The notes: generated by a model from the letters alone, not told the origin. 64,000 nt of DNA from RHKX01 sp963823565 (GCA_963823565.1 CAWGLR010000001.1:496001-560000), one strand, 5' to 3'. Positions 18,345 to 27,573 are shown, counted from the first letter of the stretch. Translations and numbers: made by a program.

Positions 18345-18971
18345 ATGGCCCACGAGCGCACAGCCCGACTCTCGGCGTCCCCGCCGCTGTTCGAGAACCG
18401 CTTCCTCGACTTCTTCTCGCGGGTCCACCCGTCGATCCCGGCGATCATCTTCGTGCCCGTGGTCGTGGCCGGCATCGCCCTCGGCGTCGATCGCGGCTAC
18501 GGAGCGCCGGAGACGATCGGGCTCTTCGCCCTCGGCCTGGTGATCTGGACGCTCACCGAGTACTGGCTCCACCGTCTGGTCTTCCACTGGGAGCCCGATC
18601 ACCCGATCGGCAGCCGGCTCCACTTCATCATGCACGGCGTCCACCACGACCACCCGAACGACCCGCTCCGCCTCGTCATGCCGCCCGCGGTCAGCATCCC
18701 GCTGGCGGCGCTGTTCCTCGGGCTGTTCGTGCTGATCTTCGGCACGCCGGCGGCCTATCCGCTGTTCTCGGGGTTCATCGCCGGCTACCTCGCCTACGAC
18801 TACACCCACTACTACGTCCATCACCGAGTGCCGAAGACGAAGCTCGGCAAGAAGCTGCGCGAGCAGCACATGCGCCATCACTTCCAGGACCACCGCTACG
18901 GTTACGGGGTGTCCTCTCCCCTCTGGGACGTGGTTTTCGGAACCTTGTCCAGTCGCCGCGAGTCGCGCTGA
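18345..18971 (+). CDS. fatty-acid hydroxylase / sterol desaturase family membrane enzyme
   Basis: 208 residues, about four TM segments. Di-iron His clusters are all present: HRLVFH, HGVHHDHPND, HYYVHH and HMRHHF. The size and spacing match the short fatty-acid 2-hydroxylase-like members of the superfamily, which insert a hydroxyl into membrane lipid acyl chains. Start at MAHERTARL; about 230 bp separates it from the divergent Cys-rich gene. Confidence 0.9.
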   Translation: MAHERTARLSASPPLFENRFLDFFSRVHPSIPAIIFVPVVVAGIALGVDRGYGAPETIGLFALGLVIWTLTEYWLHRLVFHWEPDHPIGSRLHFIMHGVHHDHPNDPLRLVMPPAVSIPLAALFLGLFVLIFGTPAAYPLFSGFIAGYLAYDYTHYYVHHRVPKTKLGKKLREQHMRHHFQDHRYGYGVSSPLWDVVFGTLSSRRESR

Positions 18972-18989
18972 CCTGACCCACACTTTCGA

Positions 18990-19018
18990 TTACAGTGACT
19001 GCAAGCCAGTCACTGTAA
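18990..19018. promoter_or_regulatory. perfect 11-bp inverted repeat, candidate operator
   Basis: TTACAGTGACT (18990-19000) and AGTCACTGTAA (19008-19018) are perfect inverted arms around a 7-nt spacer. It lies 56 bp upstream of the winged-helix gene and 18 bp after the hydroxylase stop. No T-tract follows, so it fits a dimeric-repressor operator better than a terminator. The arms are AT-rich relative to surrounding DNA. Confidence 0.6.
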
Positions 19019-19074
19019 GGGGGGTTCTCAGTGACCTCGCCGTCATTCACCCCACCCCCGAGAGGAAGTCACCC

Positions 19075-19464
19075 ATGGCCGAAGGCTCACCCGTTCTCGA
19101 CCAAGCGCGCAACTTGATCGAGGCCCGCCTGAAGGAGCTCGACGACGAGCGCAAGCGGCTCGAGCGCGCCCTCGCCGACCTCAAGGGCACCCGCCGCGGC
19201 CCCGGCCGCCCGCGCGGCTCCGCCTCGACCTCCCGCCGCACCTCCGCCGGCAGCAGCGGCGGCCGCCGTCGCCGTCGCCGTCGCGGCGGCACCCGCGCCG
19301 ACCAGGCCCTCAAGGCGGTCACCGACAACCCCGGCATCCGCGCCTCCGAGATCGCCTCGAAGATGAACATCAAGCCCAACTACGTCTACCGGGTGATGTC
19401 GGAGCTCGAGGCGGACGGCAAGGTCGAGAAGAAGGGCCGCGAGTACCACCCGAAGGCGGGCTAG
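19075..19464 (+). CDS. basic winged-helix DNA-binding protein with AT-hook-like linker
   Basis: 129 residues. N-terminal charged coiled coil (about 7-40), a linker with RRGPGRPRGS (AT-hook-like GRPRG core) and a run of eight basic residues, then a winged helix-turn-helix (about 72-126: NPGIRASEIASKMNI, VYRVMSELEADGKVEK). Strong RBS GAGAGGAAG upstream of ATG. Architecture fits a nucleoid-associated or global DNA-binding protein; specific role unknown. The inverted repeat just upstream may be its own operator (inference). Confidence 0.8.
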   Translation: MAEGSPVLDQARNLIEARLKELDDERKRLERALADLKGTRRGPGRPRGSASTSRRTSAGSSGGRRRRRRRGGTRADQALKAVTDNPGIRASEIASKMNIKPNYVYRVMSELEADGKVEKKGREYHPKAG

Positions 19465-19537
19465 CTAGCCCAGGCTGGGAAGTCACCGAAGCGGTGCGCC
19501 TTCGCCGGCCCTTCGTAACATTCGAGTATTGATCCGT

Positions 19538-19568
19538 CACACCCCCCGGGCCAAGCTCGGGGGGTGTG
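19538..19568. other. 10-bp GC hairpin overlapping a start codon
   Basis: CACACCCCCC (538-547) pairs with GGGGGGTGTG (559-568) across an 11-nt loop. It overlaps the GTG proposed as the start of the next gene, so it could be a terminator for the winged-helix gene or mask the start region of the AbiEi-N/DUF559 gene. No T-tract. Confidence 0.45.
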
Positions 19569-20511
19569 CTCGGTTAACCGCGCATATCGCGTTCAACCGA
19601 ACACACCCCCTCCGAACCTGACTCCGGAGAGGCTGGTCTCAGCCATCGCTCGCCGCCAACACGGCGTCATCAGCCACGAACAACTCAGGCTCCTCGGATT
19701 CAGTCCTGACCAGATTCATCGAATGGTCAGCTCCGGCCGACTCTCACCAATCCATCGCGGCGTCTATGCGGTCGGACATCGGGCCCTCACCCGAGAGGCG
19801 ATCTGGAGTGCGGCCGTACTCGCCGGCGGCCTCGAAGCAGCCCTGAGCCATGACAACGCCGGGGCTCACCTCTCCTTCGTCGCCGAACCCCGCGGGCTTC
19901 ACGTGACCGCACCGACCCTCCGCAAGCGCCCCGGGATAACCGTCCACCGCGCTCACCTCCACCCCCTCGACCGCATCATCCACAACGGCATTCCGGTCAC
20001 CTCTCCCGGCCGCACCCTCCTCGACCTCGCGGCGACCCTCCCGCCACGCCCCTTCAAGCGCGCCTACGAGGAGGCCGACCGGCTGGGCTTGGTCAGGGAA
20101 CGGGAGGTCCGCGAGCTCCTCTCCCGCAGCAACGGCCACGCCGGCATCACCCCCCTCACAGCCCACCTCGACGAGACCTTCGCGCCGGCCCCGACCAAGC
20201 GCGAGCTCGAGGCCCGCTTCCTCGAGCTGGTCACCGAAGCTCGGCTACCCCGCCCCCAGGTGAACATCTGGGTCGAGGGCCACCTCGTCGACGCGTACTG
20301 GCCGGACGTCCGGCTCGTCGTCGAGCTCGACTCGCGCACGTTCCACCGCACCGACGCCAAGGTCGAGCGGGACTACGCCACCTCAGCCGAGCTCAAGCTC
20401 GCCGGTTACGAGGTCCTGAGGTTCACCTGGAAGCAGGTGACGCGCGAGCCCGAGTTGGTGCTCGCGCTGCTAAGCCGCTTCCTGCTCCCTAGATCAGCCC
20501 CAGGTCCTTGA
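19564..20511 (+). CDS. AbiEi antitoxin N-domain / DUF559 endonuclease-like protein
   Basis: 315 residues. Winged-helix N-domain as in AbiEi antitoxins (ARRQHGVISHEQLRLLGFS, GRLSPIHRGVYAVGH), middle HRAHLHPLDRI region, and a C-terminal DUF559/Vsr-like nuclease fold (VDAYWPDVRLVVELDS, LKLAGYEVLRFTWKQV). D/E-rich positions in the latter match the PD-(D/E)XK-type core. No AbiEii toxin partner is adjacent, so this is the common stand-alone actinobacterial type. Start uncertain: the first 20 residues lack family similarity. The 3' end overlaps the convergent mdh by 23 bp. Confidence 0.8.
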   Translation: MCSVNRAYRVQPNTPPPNLTPERLVSAIARRQHGVISHEQLRLLGFSPDQIHRMVSSGRLSPIHRGVYAVGHRALTREAIWSAAVLAGGLEAALSHDNAGAHLSFVAEPRGLHVTAPTLRKRPGITVHRAHLHPLDRIIHNGIPVTSPGRTLLDLAATLPPRPFKRAYEEADRLGLVREREVRELLSRSNGHAGITPLTAHLDETFAPAPTKRELEARFLELVTEARLPRPQVNIWVEGHLVDAYWPDVRLVVELDSRTFHRTDAKVERDYATSAELKLAGYEVLRFTWKQVTREPELVLALLSRFLLPRSAPGP

Positions 20512-21475
20512 CCGTGTCGCGCTCGCTCTTCAGCTCGTCGACGCTCTTGTCGATCCGCTCGCGGGAGAAGTCGTCGATGTCGATGCCCTCGACGATGCTC
20601 CACTCGCCGCCCGAGCAGGTGCACGGGAACCCGGAGACGATGCCCTCGGCGACGTCGTAGGAGCCGTCGGAGGGGACGCCCATCGAGACCCAGTCGCCGT
20701 CCGGCGTGCCGAGGACCCAGTCGTGGACGTGGTCGATCGCCGCGTTGGCGGCCGAGGCGGCGCTGGAGGCGCCGCGGGCGTCGATGATCGCCGCGCCGCG
20801 CTTGGCGACGGTCGGGATGAACTCGTCGGCGATCCAGGACTCGTCGCCGACCCTGTCCCAGGCGTTCTCGCCGCCGACCTCGGCGTGCTTGAGGTCGGGG
20901 TACTGGCTGGCCGAGTGGTTGCCCCAGACGGTCATCTTCGTGACGTCGGAGACGCTCGCGCCCACCTTCGAGGCGAGCTGGCTCTTCGCCCGGTTGTGGT
21001 CGAGGCGCATCATCGCCGTGAACCGCTCCCGCGGCACGTCCGGCGCGTGGCTGAGCGCGATCAGGCAGTTCGTGTTCGCCGGGTTGCCGACGACGAGGAT
21101 CCGCACGTCGTCCGCCGCGCCGGCGTTGATCGCCTCGCCCTGCGGCTTGAAGATCCCGCCGTTGGCCTCGAGCAGGTCAGCCCGCTCCATCCCCGGCCCG
21201 CGCGGGCGCGCGCCGACGAGCAGGCCGACGTTGCAGCCGTCGAACGCCTGCTTGGGGTCGTCGTAGATGTCGATGCCCGCCAGCAGCGGGAAGGCGCAGT
21301 CGTCGAGCTCCATCGCGGTGCCCTCGGCGGCCTTCACGGCGTCGGGGATCTCCAGCAGCTTCAGCCGCACGGGCGTGTCGTCGCCGAGCATCTGCCCGGA
21401 GGCGATGCGGAAGAGGATCGCGTAGCCGATCTGCCCGGCGGCGCCGGTGACGGTGACGTTGACGGGACTGCTCAT
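20489..21475 (-). CDS. mdh: malate dehydrogenase
   Basis: 328 residues, usual for the MalDH/cytosolic-type family. NAD-binding TGAAGQIGYAILFRIASG, catalytic-region motifs ARPRGPGMERADLL, VVGNPANTNCL, MMRLDHNRAKSQLA and the active-site WGNHSASQYPD with proton-relay His. Oxidises malate to oxaloacetate in the TCA cycle in the cytosol. Overlaps icd by 4 bp (ATGA); the two form a two-gene TCA operon. Confidence 0.96.
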   Translation of the reverse strand: MSSPVNVTVTGAAGQIGYAILFRIASGQMLGDDTPVRLKLLEIPDAVKAAEGTAMELDDCAFPLLAGIDIYDDPKQAFDGCNVGLLVGARPRGPGMERADLLEANGGIFKPQGEAINAGAADDVRILVVGNPANTNCLIALSHAPDVPRERFTAMMRLDHNRAKSQLASKVGASVSDVTKMTVWGNHSASQYPDLKHAEVGGENAWDRVGDESWIADEFIPTVAKRGAAIIDARGASSAASAANAAIDHVHDWVLGTPDGDWVSMGVPSDGSYDVAEGIVSGFPCTCSGGEWSIVEGIDIDDFSRERIDKSVDELKSERDTVKDLGLI

Positions 21476-22689
21476 AGGTTCATCTCCTTCTGAAGGTTCT
21501 CGTCGATGGAGGCGAGGAACTCCTGCGTGGTCTGGAAGTCCTGATCGCCCCCGACCAGGAGGGCGAGGTCCTTGGTCATCTTCCCGCTCTCGACCGTTTC
21601 AACGCATACGCGCTCGAGCGTCTTCGCGAACTCCTGGACCTTCGGCGTGCCGTCGAGCCGGCCGCGGGCGTCGAGGCCTCGCGTCCAGGCGAAGATCGAG
21701 GCGATCGGGTTGGTCGAGGTTTCGTTCCCCTGCTGGTGCTGGCGGAAGTGGCGGGTGACGGTGCCGTGGGCGGCCTCGGCCTCCACGGTCTTGCCGTCGG
21801 GAGTCATCAGGACGCTGGTCATCAGCCCGAGCGAGCCGAAGCCCTGGGCGACCGTGTCCGACTGCACGTCGCCGTCGTAGTTCTTGCAGGCCCAGACGTA
21901 GCCGCCCTCCCACTTCAGCGCCGCCGCGACCATGTCGTCGATCAGCCGGTGCTCGTAGGTCAGGCCCTGCGCCTCGAACTCGTCCTCGAACTCCGATTCG
22001 AAGATCTCCTGGAAGAGGTCCTTGAAGCGGCCGTCGTACTTCTTGAGGATCGTGTTCTTGGTCGAGAGGTAGACGGGGAAGCCGCGGTCGAGGCCGTAGC
22101 GCATCGAGGCCCGGGCGAAGTCGCGGATCGAATCGTCGAGGTTGTACATCCCCATCGCGATCCCGCTCGAGGGGAAGTCGAAGACGTCGATCTCGATCGG
22201 CTCGCCCTCGTCCTTCGGCGTCCAGGTCAGCGTCAGCTTGCCCTCGCCGGGGATCAGCGTGTCCTCGGCGCGGTACTGGTCGCCGAAGGCGTGACGGCCG
22301 ATGATGATCGGCTTCGTCCACCCGGGCACGAGGCGCGGGATGTTCGAGATCACGATCGGCTCGCGGAAGATGACGCCGCCGAGGATGTTGCGGATGGTCC
22401 CGTTCGGCGAGCGGTACATCGACTTCAGCCCGAACTCCTCGACCCGCGCCTCGTCGGGCGTGATCGTCGCGCACTTGACGCCGACCCCGTGCTCCTTGAT
22501 CGCGTTCGCGGCGTCGACCGTGATCTGGTCCTCGGTCGCGTCGCGGCTCTCGATCCCGAGGTCGTAGTAGAGGAGCTCGACGTCGAGGTAGGGGAGGATC
22601 AGCTCCTCCTTGATGAACGCCCAGATGATCCGGGTCATCTCGTCCCCGTCGAGCTCGACGATCGGGTTCTCTACCTTGATCTTGTCCAT
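21472..22689 (-). CDS. icd: isocitrate dehydrogenase, NADP-dependent (eukaryotic-like type II)
   Basis: 405 residues, matching the homodimeric type II IDH family. Motifs: ELDGDEMTRIIWAFIKE near the N-terminus, SPNGTIRNILGG substrate-binding segment, YKNYDGDVQSD-like region (here CKNYDGDVQSD), and EAAHGTVTRHFRQHQQG with NADP-specificity context. Converts isocitrate to 2-oxoglutarate. First gene of the icd-mdh operon; divergent from the AidB-like gene with about 80 bp between. Confidence 0.96.
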   Translation of the reverse strand: MDKIKVENPIVELDGDEMTRIIWAFIKEELILPYLDVELLYYDLGIESRDATEDQITVDAANAIKEHGVGVKCATITPDEARVEEFGLKSMYRSPNGTIRNILGGVIFREPIVISNIPRLVPGWTKPIIIGRHAFGDQYRAEDTLIPGEGKLTLTWTPKDEGEPIEIDVFDFPSSGIAMGMYNLDDSIRDFARASMRYGLDRGFPVYLSTKNTILKKYDGRFKDLFQEIFESEFEDEFEAQGLTYEHRLIDDMVAAALKWEGGYVWACKNYDGDVQSDTVAQGFGSLGLMTSVLMTPDGKTVEAEAAHGTVTRHFRQHQQGNETSTNPIASIFAWTRGLDARGRLDGTPKVQEFAKTLERVCVETVESGKMTKDLALLVGGDQDFQTTQEFLASIDENLQKEMNL

Positions 22690-22768
22690 GTAAGTGGGGC
22701 CCTTTCCCGCCCGGCTTTCAAAATCGGGCGGCGGACCCTAGCGGGACGGAGTGGGATAGTTCAGAGAC

Positions 22769-24451
22769 ATGGCAGCCACCGTCGACCGCACCGCCCACCA
22801 GACGCACGTCGTCACCAACCAGGCCGAGCCGCTCGCCGACTACAACGTCTTCGACGCCGATCGGCCGCTGGTCGAGGCGGTCTCGCGGGAGGGCGGCGAT
22901 TACGAGGTGGACCTGATTCGCGAGGTCGGGCGGATCGCCGGCCGGGACGAGACGATCGAGCTCGGGCGGCTGGCGAACGAGCATCCGCCGGTCCTGCGCA
23001 CCCACGACCGGTTCGGGAACCGGATCGACGCCGTCGAGTTCCATCCCTCCTGGCACGAGCTGATGTCGATCCACGTCAGTCACGGCCTGCACGCGCTGCC
23101 GTGGCGGCAGCCCGAGCCCGGCGCCCACGTCGCCCGGGCCGCCGCCTTCATGTGCCTCTCGCAGGCCGAGGCGGGCACCGGCTGCCCGATCTCGATGACC
23201 TACTCGGTGATCCCGGCGCTGCGCACCCAGCCCGACGTCGCCGAGGTCTGGGAGCCGCGCTTCCAGTCGCTGGAGTACGACCCCCGCCTCGTCCCCGCCG
23301 AGGGGAAGTCCGGCGCGCTCGCCGGAATGGCGATGACCGAGAAGCAGGGCGGCTCCGACGTCCGCGCCAACACGACGACGGCGGTCCCTCTCAACGGCGG
23401 CGGCCCCGGCGCCGAGTACGAGATCACCGGCCACAAGTGGTTCTGCTCGGCCCCGATGTGCGACGCCTTCCTCGTCCTCGCCCAGACCGAGGGCGGCATC
23501 TCCTGCTTCCTCCTCCCCCGCTTCACGCCCGACGGCGAGCGCAACCGCTTCCACATCCAGCGGCTCAAGGACAAGCTCGGCAACCGCTCCAACGCCTCGA
23601 GCGAGGTCGAGTTCCGCTCCGCCTGGGCCCAGATGGTCGGCGAGGAGGGCCGCGGCGTGCAGACGATCATCGAGATGGTCAACCACACCCGCCTCGACTG
23701 CACGACCGGCTCCGCCTCAGGGATCCGCGCCGGCACCGCGCAGGCGATCTGGCACGCCGAGCACCGATCCGCCTTCGGGAAGGCGCTGGTCGACCAGCCG
23801 CTGATGCAGAACGTCCTCGCCGATCTCGCGGTCGAGTCCGAGGCCGCAACGGTCTCCTCGATCTGGCTCGCCCGCCAGTTCGACGCCGCGCACGCCGGCG
23901 ACGAGCGCGCCCGCCTCGTCCGCCGGATCGCCACTCCCGTCCTCAAGTACTGGATCTGCAAGCGCGCTCCGTCCCACGCGGTCGAGGCGCTCGAGTGCTT
24001 CGGCGGCAACGGCTACGCCGAGGAGTCGGGCATGCCGCGCCTGTTCCGCGAGTCGCCGCTCTCCTCGATCTGGGAGGGGTCCGGGAACGTGCAGGCGCTC
24101 GACGTCCTGCGGGCGATGGTCAAGAGCCCCGAGGCGACGCAGGCGTTCGCCGACGAGGTCGGTGCCGGTGCCGGGGCCGAGCCGCGCCTCGACCGCTTCG
24201 GGTCGAAGCTCGCCGCCGACCTCGGCGACACCGAGAACCTCGAGATGCGCGCCCGCGGCCTGGTCGAGCGCATGGCGCTCGCCCTCCAGGGGTCCCTGCT
24301 GGTCCGCTACGGCGACCAGGCCGTCGCCGACGCGTTCTGCGCGACCCGCCTCGAAGGCGATTGGGGGCACGCGTTCGGGACCCTGCCGGCCTCAGTGGCG
24401 CCCACCGCGCCGTCGATCGTCGCCCGCCACTCGCCGGCAGCGGCGGCCTGA
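22769..24451 (+). CDS. AidB-like acyl-CoA dehydrogenase family flavoprotein
   Basis: 560 residues. The N-terminus THVVTNQAEPLADYNVF, ELGRLANEHPP, MTEKQGGSDVRANTT, LKDKLGNRSNASSEVEF, RLDCTTGSASGIR and IWEGSGNVQALDVLR match E. coli AidB segment by segment. Family knowledge: AidB binds FAD and DNA and limits alkylation damage, with weak dehydrogenase activity. No ada/alkB genes lie nearby, so an alkylation-response role here is inferred by family only. Normal length (E. coli 541). Confidence 0.88.
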   Translation: MAATVDRTAHQTHVVTNQAEPLADYNVFDADRPLVEAVSREGGDYEVDLIREVGRIAGRDETIELGRLANEHPPVLRTHDRFGNRIDAVEFHPSWHELMSIHVSHGLHALPWRQPEPGAHVARAAAFMCLSQAEAGTGCPISMTYSVIPALRTQPDVAEVWEPRFQSLEYDPRLVPAEGKSGALAGMAMTEKQGGSDVRANTTTAVPLNGGGPGAEYEITGHKWFCSAPMCDAFLVLAQTEGGISCFLLPRFTPDGERNRFHIQRLKDKLGNRSNASSEVEFRSAWAQMVGEEGRGVQTIIEMVNHTRLDCTTGSASGIRAGTAQAIWHAEHRSAFGKALVDQPLMQNVLADLAVESEAATVSSIWLARQFDAAHAGDERARLVRRIATPVLKYWICKRAPSHAVEALECFGGNGYAEESGMPRLFRESPLSSIWEGSGNVQALDVLRAMVKSPEATQAFADEVGAGAGAEPRLDRFGSKLAADLGDTENLEMRARGLVERMALALQGSLLVRYGDQAVADAFCATRLEGDWGHAFGTLPASVAPTAPSIVARHSPAAAA

Positions 24452-24522
24452 GCTCTACCGACGCCAGATACACGCATTCGCGGTAGAGTCGCCGCCGTAC
24501 TGCGAACTCGACGGGAGTGAGA

Positions 24523-26724
24523 ATGGGAATGGTTGGCGCACGGCGCGTGCTGGCAGGAGCGATGGCGGTTTCCGCCGGGGCGTTCGGCGCCGTGGCGCCC
24601 GGCGCGCTCGGGGCGGATGCACCGGGACCGGCCTACGTCGACGAGCTCGCCAGCCAGCTCCAGCCGCTGCGCGACGCCGGCCCGGGCGACCGGGCCGAGG
24701 CGCGCGACTCCGGCCTGACGCTCGAGCGCGGCGCGGTCAAGGTCGACGTCTACGTCGACGGGAACGCGAGCGATGCCGCTCAGCGGCTCCGGGACGCCGG
24801 CATGGACGTCGCCGTCACCGCCCAGCAGCCGCGCCCCGTCGTCGAGGGCACGCTGCCGCTCGACGCGATCGCCGAGGTCGCCGAGCTCGGCGTCAGCGAG
24901 GCCGTCATCCCGGTGATGGGCTACGGCACCGATGCGGGCGGCACCGACGTCGGTGCGCTCACCTCCGAGGGCGTCGTCAAGCACAACTTCCCCGCCGCGA
25001 TCGTGGCCGCGGGCAACAACGGCACCGGCGTCGACGTCGGCGTCATCTCCGACTCGATGAACCAGGTCGGGGGCGGAATCGCGGCCTCGCGGGCCACGGG
25101 CGACCTCCCGGCCAACACGACCACCATCCTCGACGAGGCCGGCGGCAGCGACGAGGGCCGCGCGATGGCCGAGATCATCTACGACGAGGCGCCGGGCCTG
25201 AACAGCATCACCTTCTCGAGCGGCACCGCGCTCGGCGCGGTCGGCAAGGCCCAGTCGATCGACAACCTGACGGCGCGCGGGGTCGACCTGATCGCCGACG
25301 ACATCTTCTACCTGTCGGAGCCGTTCTTCCAGGACGGCGTCGTCGCCCAGGCGGTGGATCGCTCGAAGGCGGCGGGCGTCGCCTATCTCGCCTCCGCGGG
25401 CAACCGCGGCCGGCAGAGCTACGAGAGCGACTACCGCGACGCCGCAGGCCTGCACGACTTCGACGCCGGCGCCGGCACGGATACCCGCAACTGCTTCTCG
25501 GGGACGGTCCCGGCCCCCACAGGTGCCAATCCGAACCCCTTCATCCTGGTCGCGCTCGGCTGGGACGAGCCGGTCGGCAACGTCACGACTGACCTCGACA
25601 TCCGGATCACGAACCCGGCCGGCGTCACGCTCGGCAGCCCCGGCGTGTCCGACAACGTCGCGACCGGCGATCCGAAGGAGTTCGCCTCCTTCACCAACGC
25701 CGGTGCCGCGGTCCAGCCCTGCGTCGAGATCGCGCGGTCCGCCGGCACGGCCTCGCCCCACATCAAGTGGATCGAGCAGGACAACTATGCCCCGACCCCG
25801 GTCCCGGAGATCAACACCGCGTCGGACACGATCAACCCGGACGCCGCCTCGGCGCAGGGCTCGCTCGCTGTCGCCGCGGTCGATCAGGCCGACCCCGGCC
25901 TCGACACGCCCGAGTCGTTCAGCTCCCGCGGTCCGAAGACCCGCTACTTCGACGCGCAGGGCAACCGCCTCGCAACGCCGCAGGTGCTGGCGAAGCCGCA
26001 GCTCGCGGCGGCGGACGGCGTCGCCACGACGGTGCCGGGCTTCAATCCGCCCGATAACTTCTTCGGGACGAGCGCCGCGACGCCGAGCGCCGCCGGGATC
26101 GCGACCCTGCTGCGGGCGACCAACCCCGACGCCACGGTCAACGAGATCTACCGGGTGATGAGCGACCCGGCGAACGCGATCCAGTGCGCGACCTCAACGC
26201 CGACGGAGGACTGCGGGGCGGGGTTCCTCCTCGCCGACCGGGCGGTGAACGCGCTCGACCGCAACGGCGCGGTCGTCCGGGCGAAGACGAAGCCGGCCAA
26301 GCCGGACGGCAAGGGCGGCTGGTTCACGAAGACCGTGACGGTGAGGTGGAACGTCTCCGACCCCGACTCGCCGATCGAGAGCACCGACAAGTGCGACAAG
26401 ACCAAGATCAAGAAGGACGGTAAGCGGAAGCTGACCTGCAGCGCCCTCAGCGGCGGCGGGCCCGGCAGCGCGACGATCAAGATCAAGCGCGACGCCAAGC
26501 CGCCCTCGAAGCCCAAGATCAAGGGCATCGAGAAGAACAGGACCTACCGGGCCGGGCACGTCCCGAAGAAGGTCAAGTGCAAGGCGAAGGACAAGACGTC
26601 CGGCCTGCGCTCCTGCAAGATCAAGGGGATCAAGCAGGGTCGCGGCAAGCACAAGATCAAGGCTGTCGCGACCGACTTCGCCGGCAACAAGTCGAAGAAG
26701 TCGATCAAGTACCGCGTCAAGTAG
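24523..26724 (+). CDS. secreted subtilase-like serine protease with atypical triad
   Basis: 733 residues. Signal peptide about 1-31, propeptide-like region to about 135, then an S8/S53-like catalytic domain: Asp in VDVGVISDSMNQ, Glu in SDEGRAMAEIIYDEAPG where classical subtilisins have HGT, and Ser in FFGTSAATPSAAG. The Glu aligns with the catalytic Glu of sedolisins (S53), but the paired Asp is Met. C-terminal ~150 residues are Lys-rich Ig-like domain(s) with Cys pairs (GLRSCKIKG), probably for surface attachment. Start ATG at 24523 chosen for the GGGAG 5 nt upstream. Confidence 0.85.
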   Translation: MGMVGARRVLAGAMAVSAGAFGAVAPGALGADAPGPAYVDELASQLQPLRDAGPGDRAEARDSGLTLERGAVKVDVYVDGNASDAAQRLRDAGMDVAVTAQQPRPVVEGTLPLDAIAEVAELGVSEAVIPVMGYGTDAGGTDVGALTSEGVVKHNFPAAIVAAGNNGTGVDVGVISDSMNQVGGGIAASRATGDLPANTTTILDEAGGSDEGRAMAEIIYDEAPGLNSITFSSGTALGAVGKAQSIDNLTARGVDLIADDIFYLSEPFFQDGVVAQAVDRSKAAGVAYLASAGNRGRQSYESDYRDAAGLHDFDAGAGTDTRNCFSGTVPAPTGANPNPFILVALGWDEPVGNVTTDLDIRITNPAGVTLGSPGVSDNVATGDPKEFASFTNAGAAVQPCVEIARSAGTASPHIKWIEQDNYAPTPVPEINTASDTINPDAASAQGSLAVAAVDQADPGLDTPESFSSRGPKTRYFDAQGNRLATPQVLAKPQLAAADGVATTVPGFNPPDNFFGTSAATPSAAGIATLLRATNPDATVNEIYRVMSDPANAIQCATSTPTEDCGAGFLLADRAVNALDRNGAVVRAKTKPAKPDGKGGWFTKTVTVRWNVSDPDSPIESTDKCDKTKIKKDGKRKLTCSALSGGGPGSATIKIKRDAKPPSKPKIKGIEKNRTYRAGHVPKKVKCKAKDKTSGLRSCKIKGIKQGRGKHKIKAVATDFAGNKSKKSIKYRVK

Positions 26725-26731
26725 GCCGCGG

Positions 26732-27529
26732 ATGAGCGACGCATCCGACCGCGTGGCCGTCGCGATCGACGGCCACGTCGCCGAGGTCCGGCTGAGCCGG
26801 CCGGACAAGCACAACGCCCTCGACTTCGCGATGTTCGAGGGCATCGCCGCGGCGATCCGCCGCCTCGAGGGCGAGCGGGGCGTGCGGGCCGTGGTCCTCT
26901 GTGGCGAGGGCCCGAGCTTCTGCTCGGGGCTCGACTTCCCGAGCTTCCTCGCCGAGGGGCGACCGATCGACGAGATGCTCGCCCGCTCCGACGGCGGGGA
27001 GGCCAACGTCGCCCAGTTCGTCTCCTACGGCTGGCAGCAGCTGCCGGCTCCGGTGATCGCGGCGGTGCACGGCAACTGCATCGGCGGCGGCGCCCAGATC
27101 GCGCTCGGCGCCGACGTACGGCTGGTCGCAGCCGACGCGCGGATGTCGATCCGCGAGGTCCACTGGGGGCTGATCCCCGACATGGGCATCACCCGCTCGC
27201 TCCCCCGCCTCGCCCGCTTCGACGTCGCCAAGGAGCTCGTCCTCACCGGCCGCTTCCTCGACGGGGCCGAGGCGGTCGCGGCCGGGCTGGCGACGCGCGT
27301 GGTCGCCGACCCGCTCGCCGCGGCCCGCGAGCTCGCCGCCGAGATCGCCTCCCGCTCGCCCGACGCCACGCGCCGCGGCAAGGCGCTGCTCGAGCGCGCC
27401 TGGACGATGGACGCGAGGGAGTCGCTGGCGCTCGAGGAGGAGCTGCAGAGGGAGCTGCTGGGGAGTCCGAACCAGATGAAGGCGGTCCAGGCGGGGATGT
27501 CCGGAGAGCAGGCGGAGTTCGAGGACTAG
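26732..27529 (+). CDS. enoyl-CoA hydratase/isomerase (crotonase) family
   Basis: 265 residues, 7 bp after the protease stop. Crotonase fold: LSRPDKHNALDFAMF, oxyanion-hole segments SFCSGLDFPSF and HGNCIGGGAQIALGAD, then REVHWGLIPDMGIT. The Glu/Asp pattern (REVHWGLIPD) resembles dienoyl-CoA isomerase-type or unspecific crotonase members more than classical ECH with two Glu. Acts on an acyl-CoA in the cytosol. Confidence 0.88.
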   Translation: MSDASDRVAVAIDGHVAEVRLSRPDKHNALDFAMFEGIAAAIRRLEGERGVRAVVLCGEGPSFCSGLDFPSFLAEGRPIDEMLARSDGGEANVAQFVSYGWQQLPAPVIAAVHGNCIGGGAQIALGADVRLVAADARMSIREVHWGLIPDMGITRSLPRLARFDVAKELVLTGRFLDGAEAVAAGLATRVVADPLAAARELAAEIASRSPDATRRGKALLERAWTMDARESLALEEELQRELLGSPNQMKAVQAGMSGEQAEFED

Positions 27530-27573
27530 CTTCGTTGCACCGATCCGTGTAACCGAGCCGCTAGCCTGCCCGC

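Noticed and set aside
19564..20511. Complete AbiE toxin-antitoxin system
   Set aside because: Only an AbiEi-type N-domain fused to DUF559 is present; no AbiEii nucleotidyltransferase neighbour.
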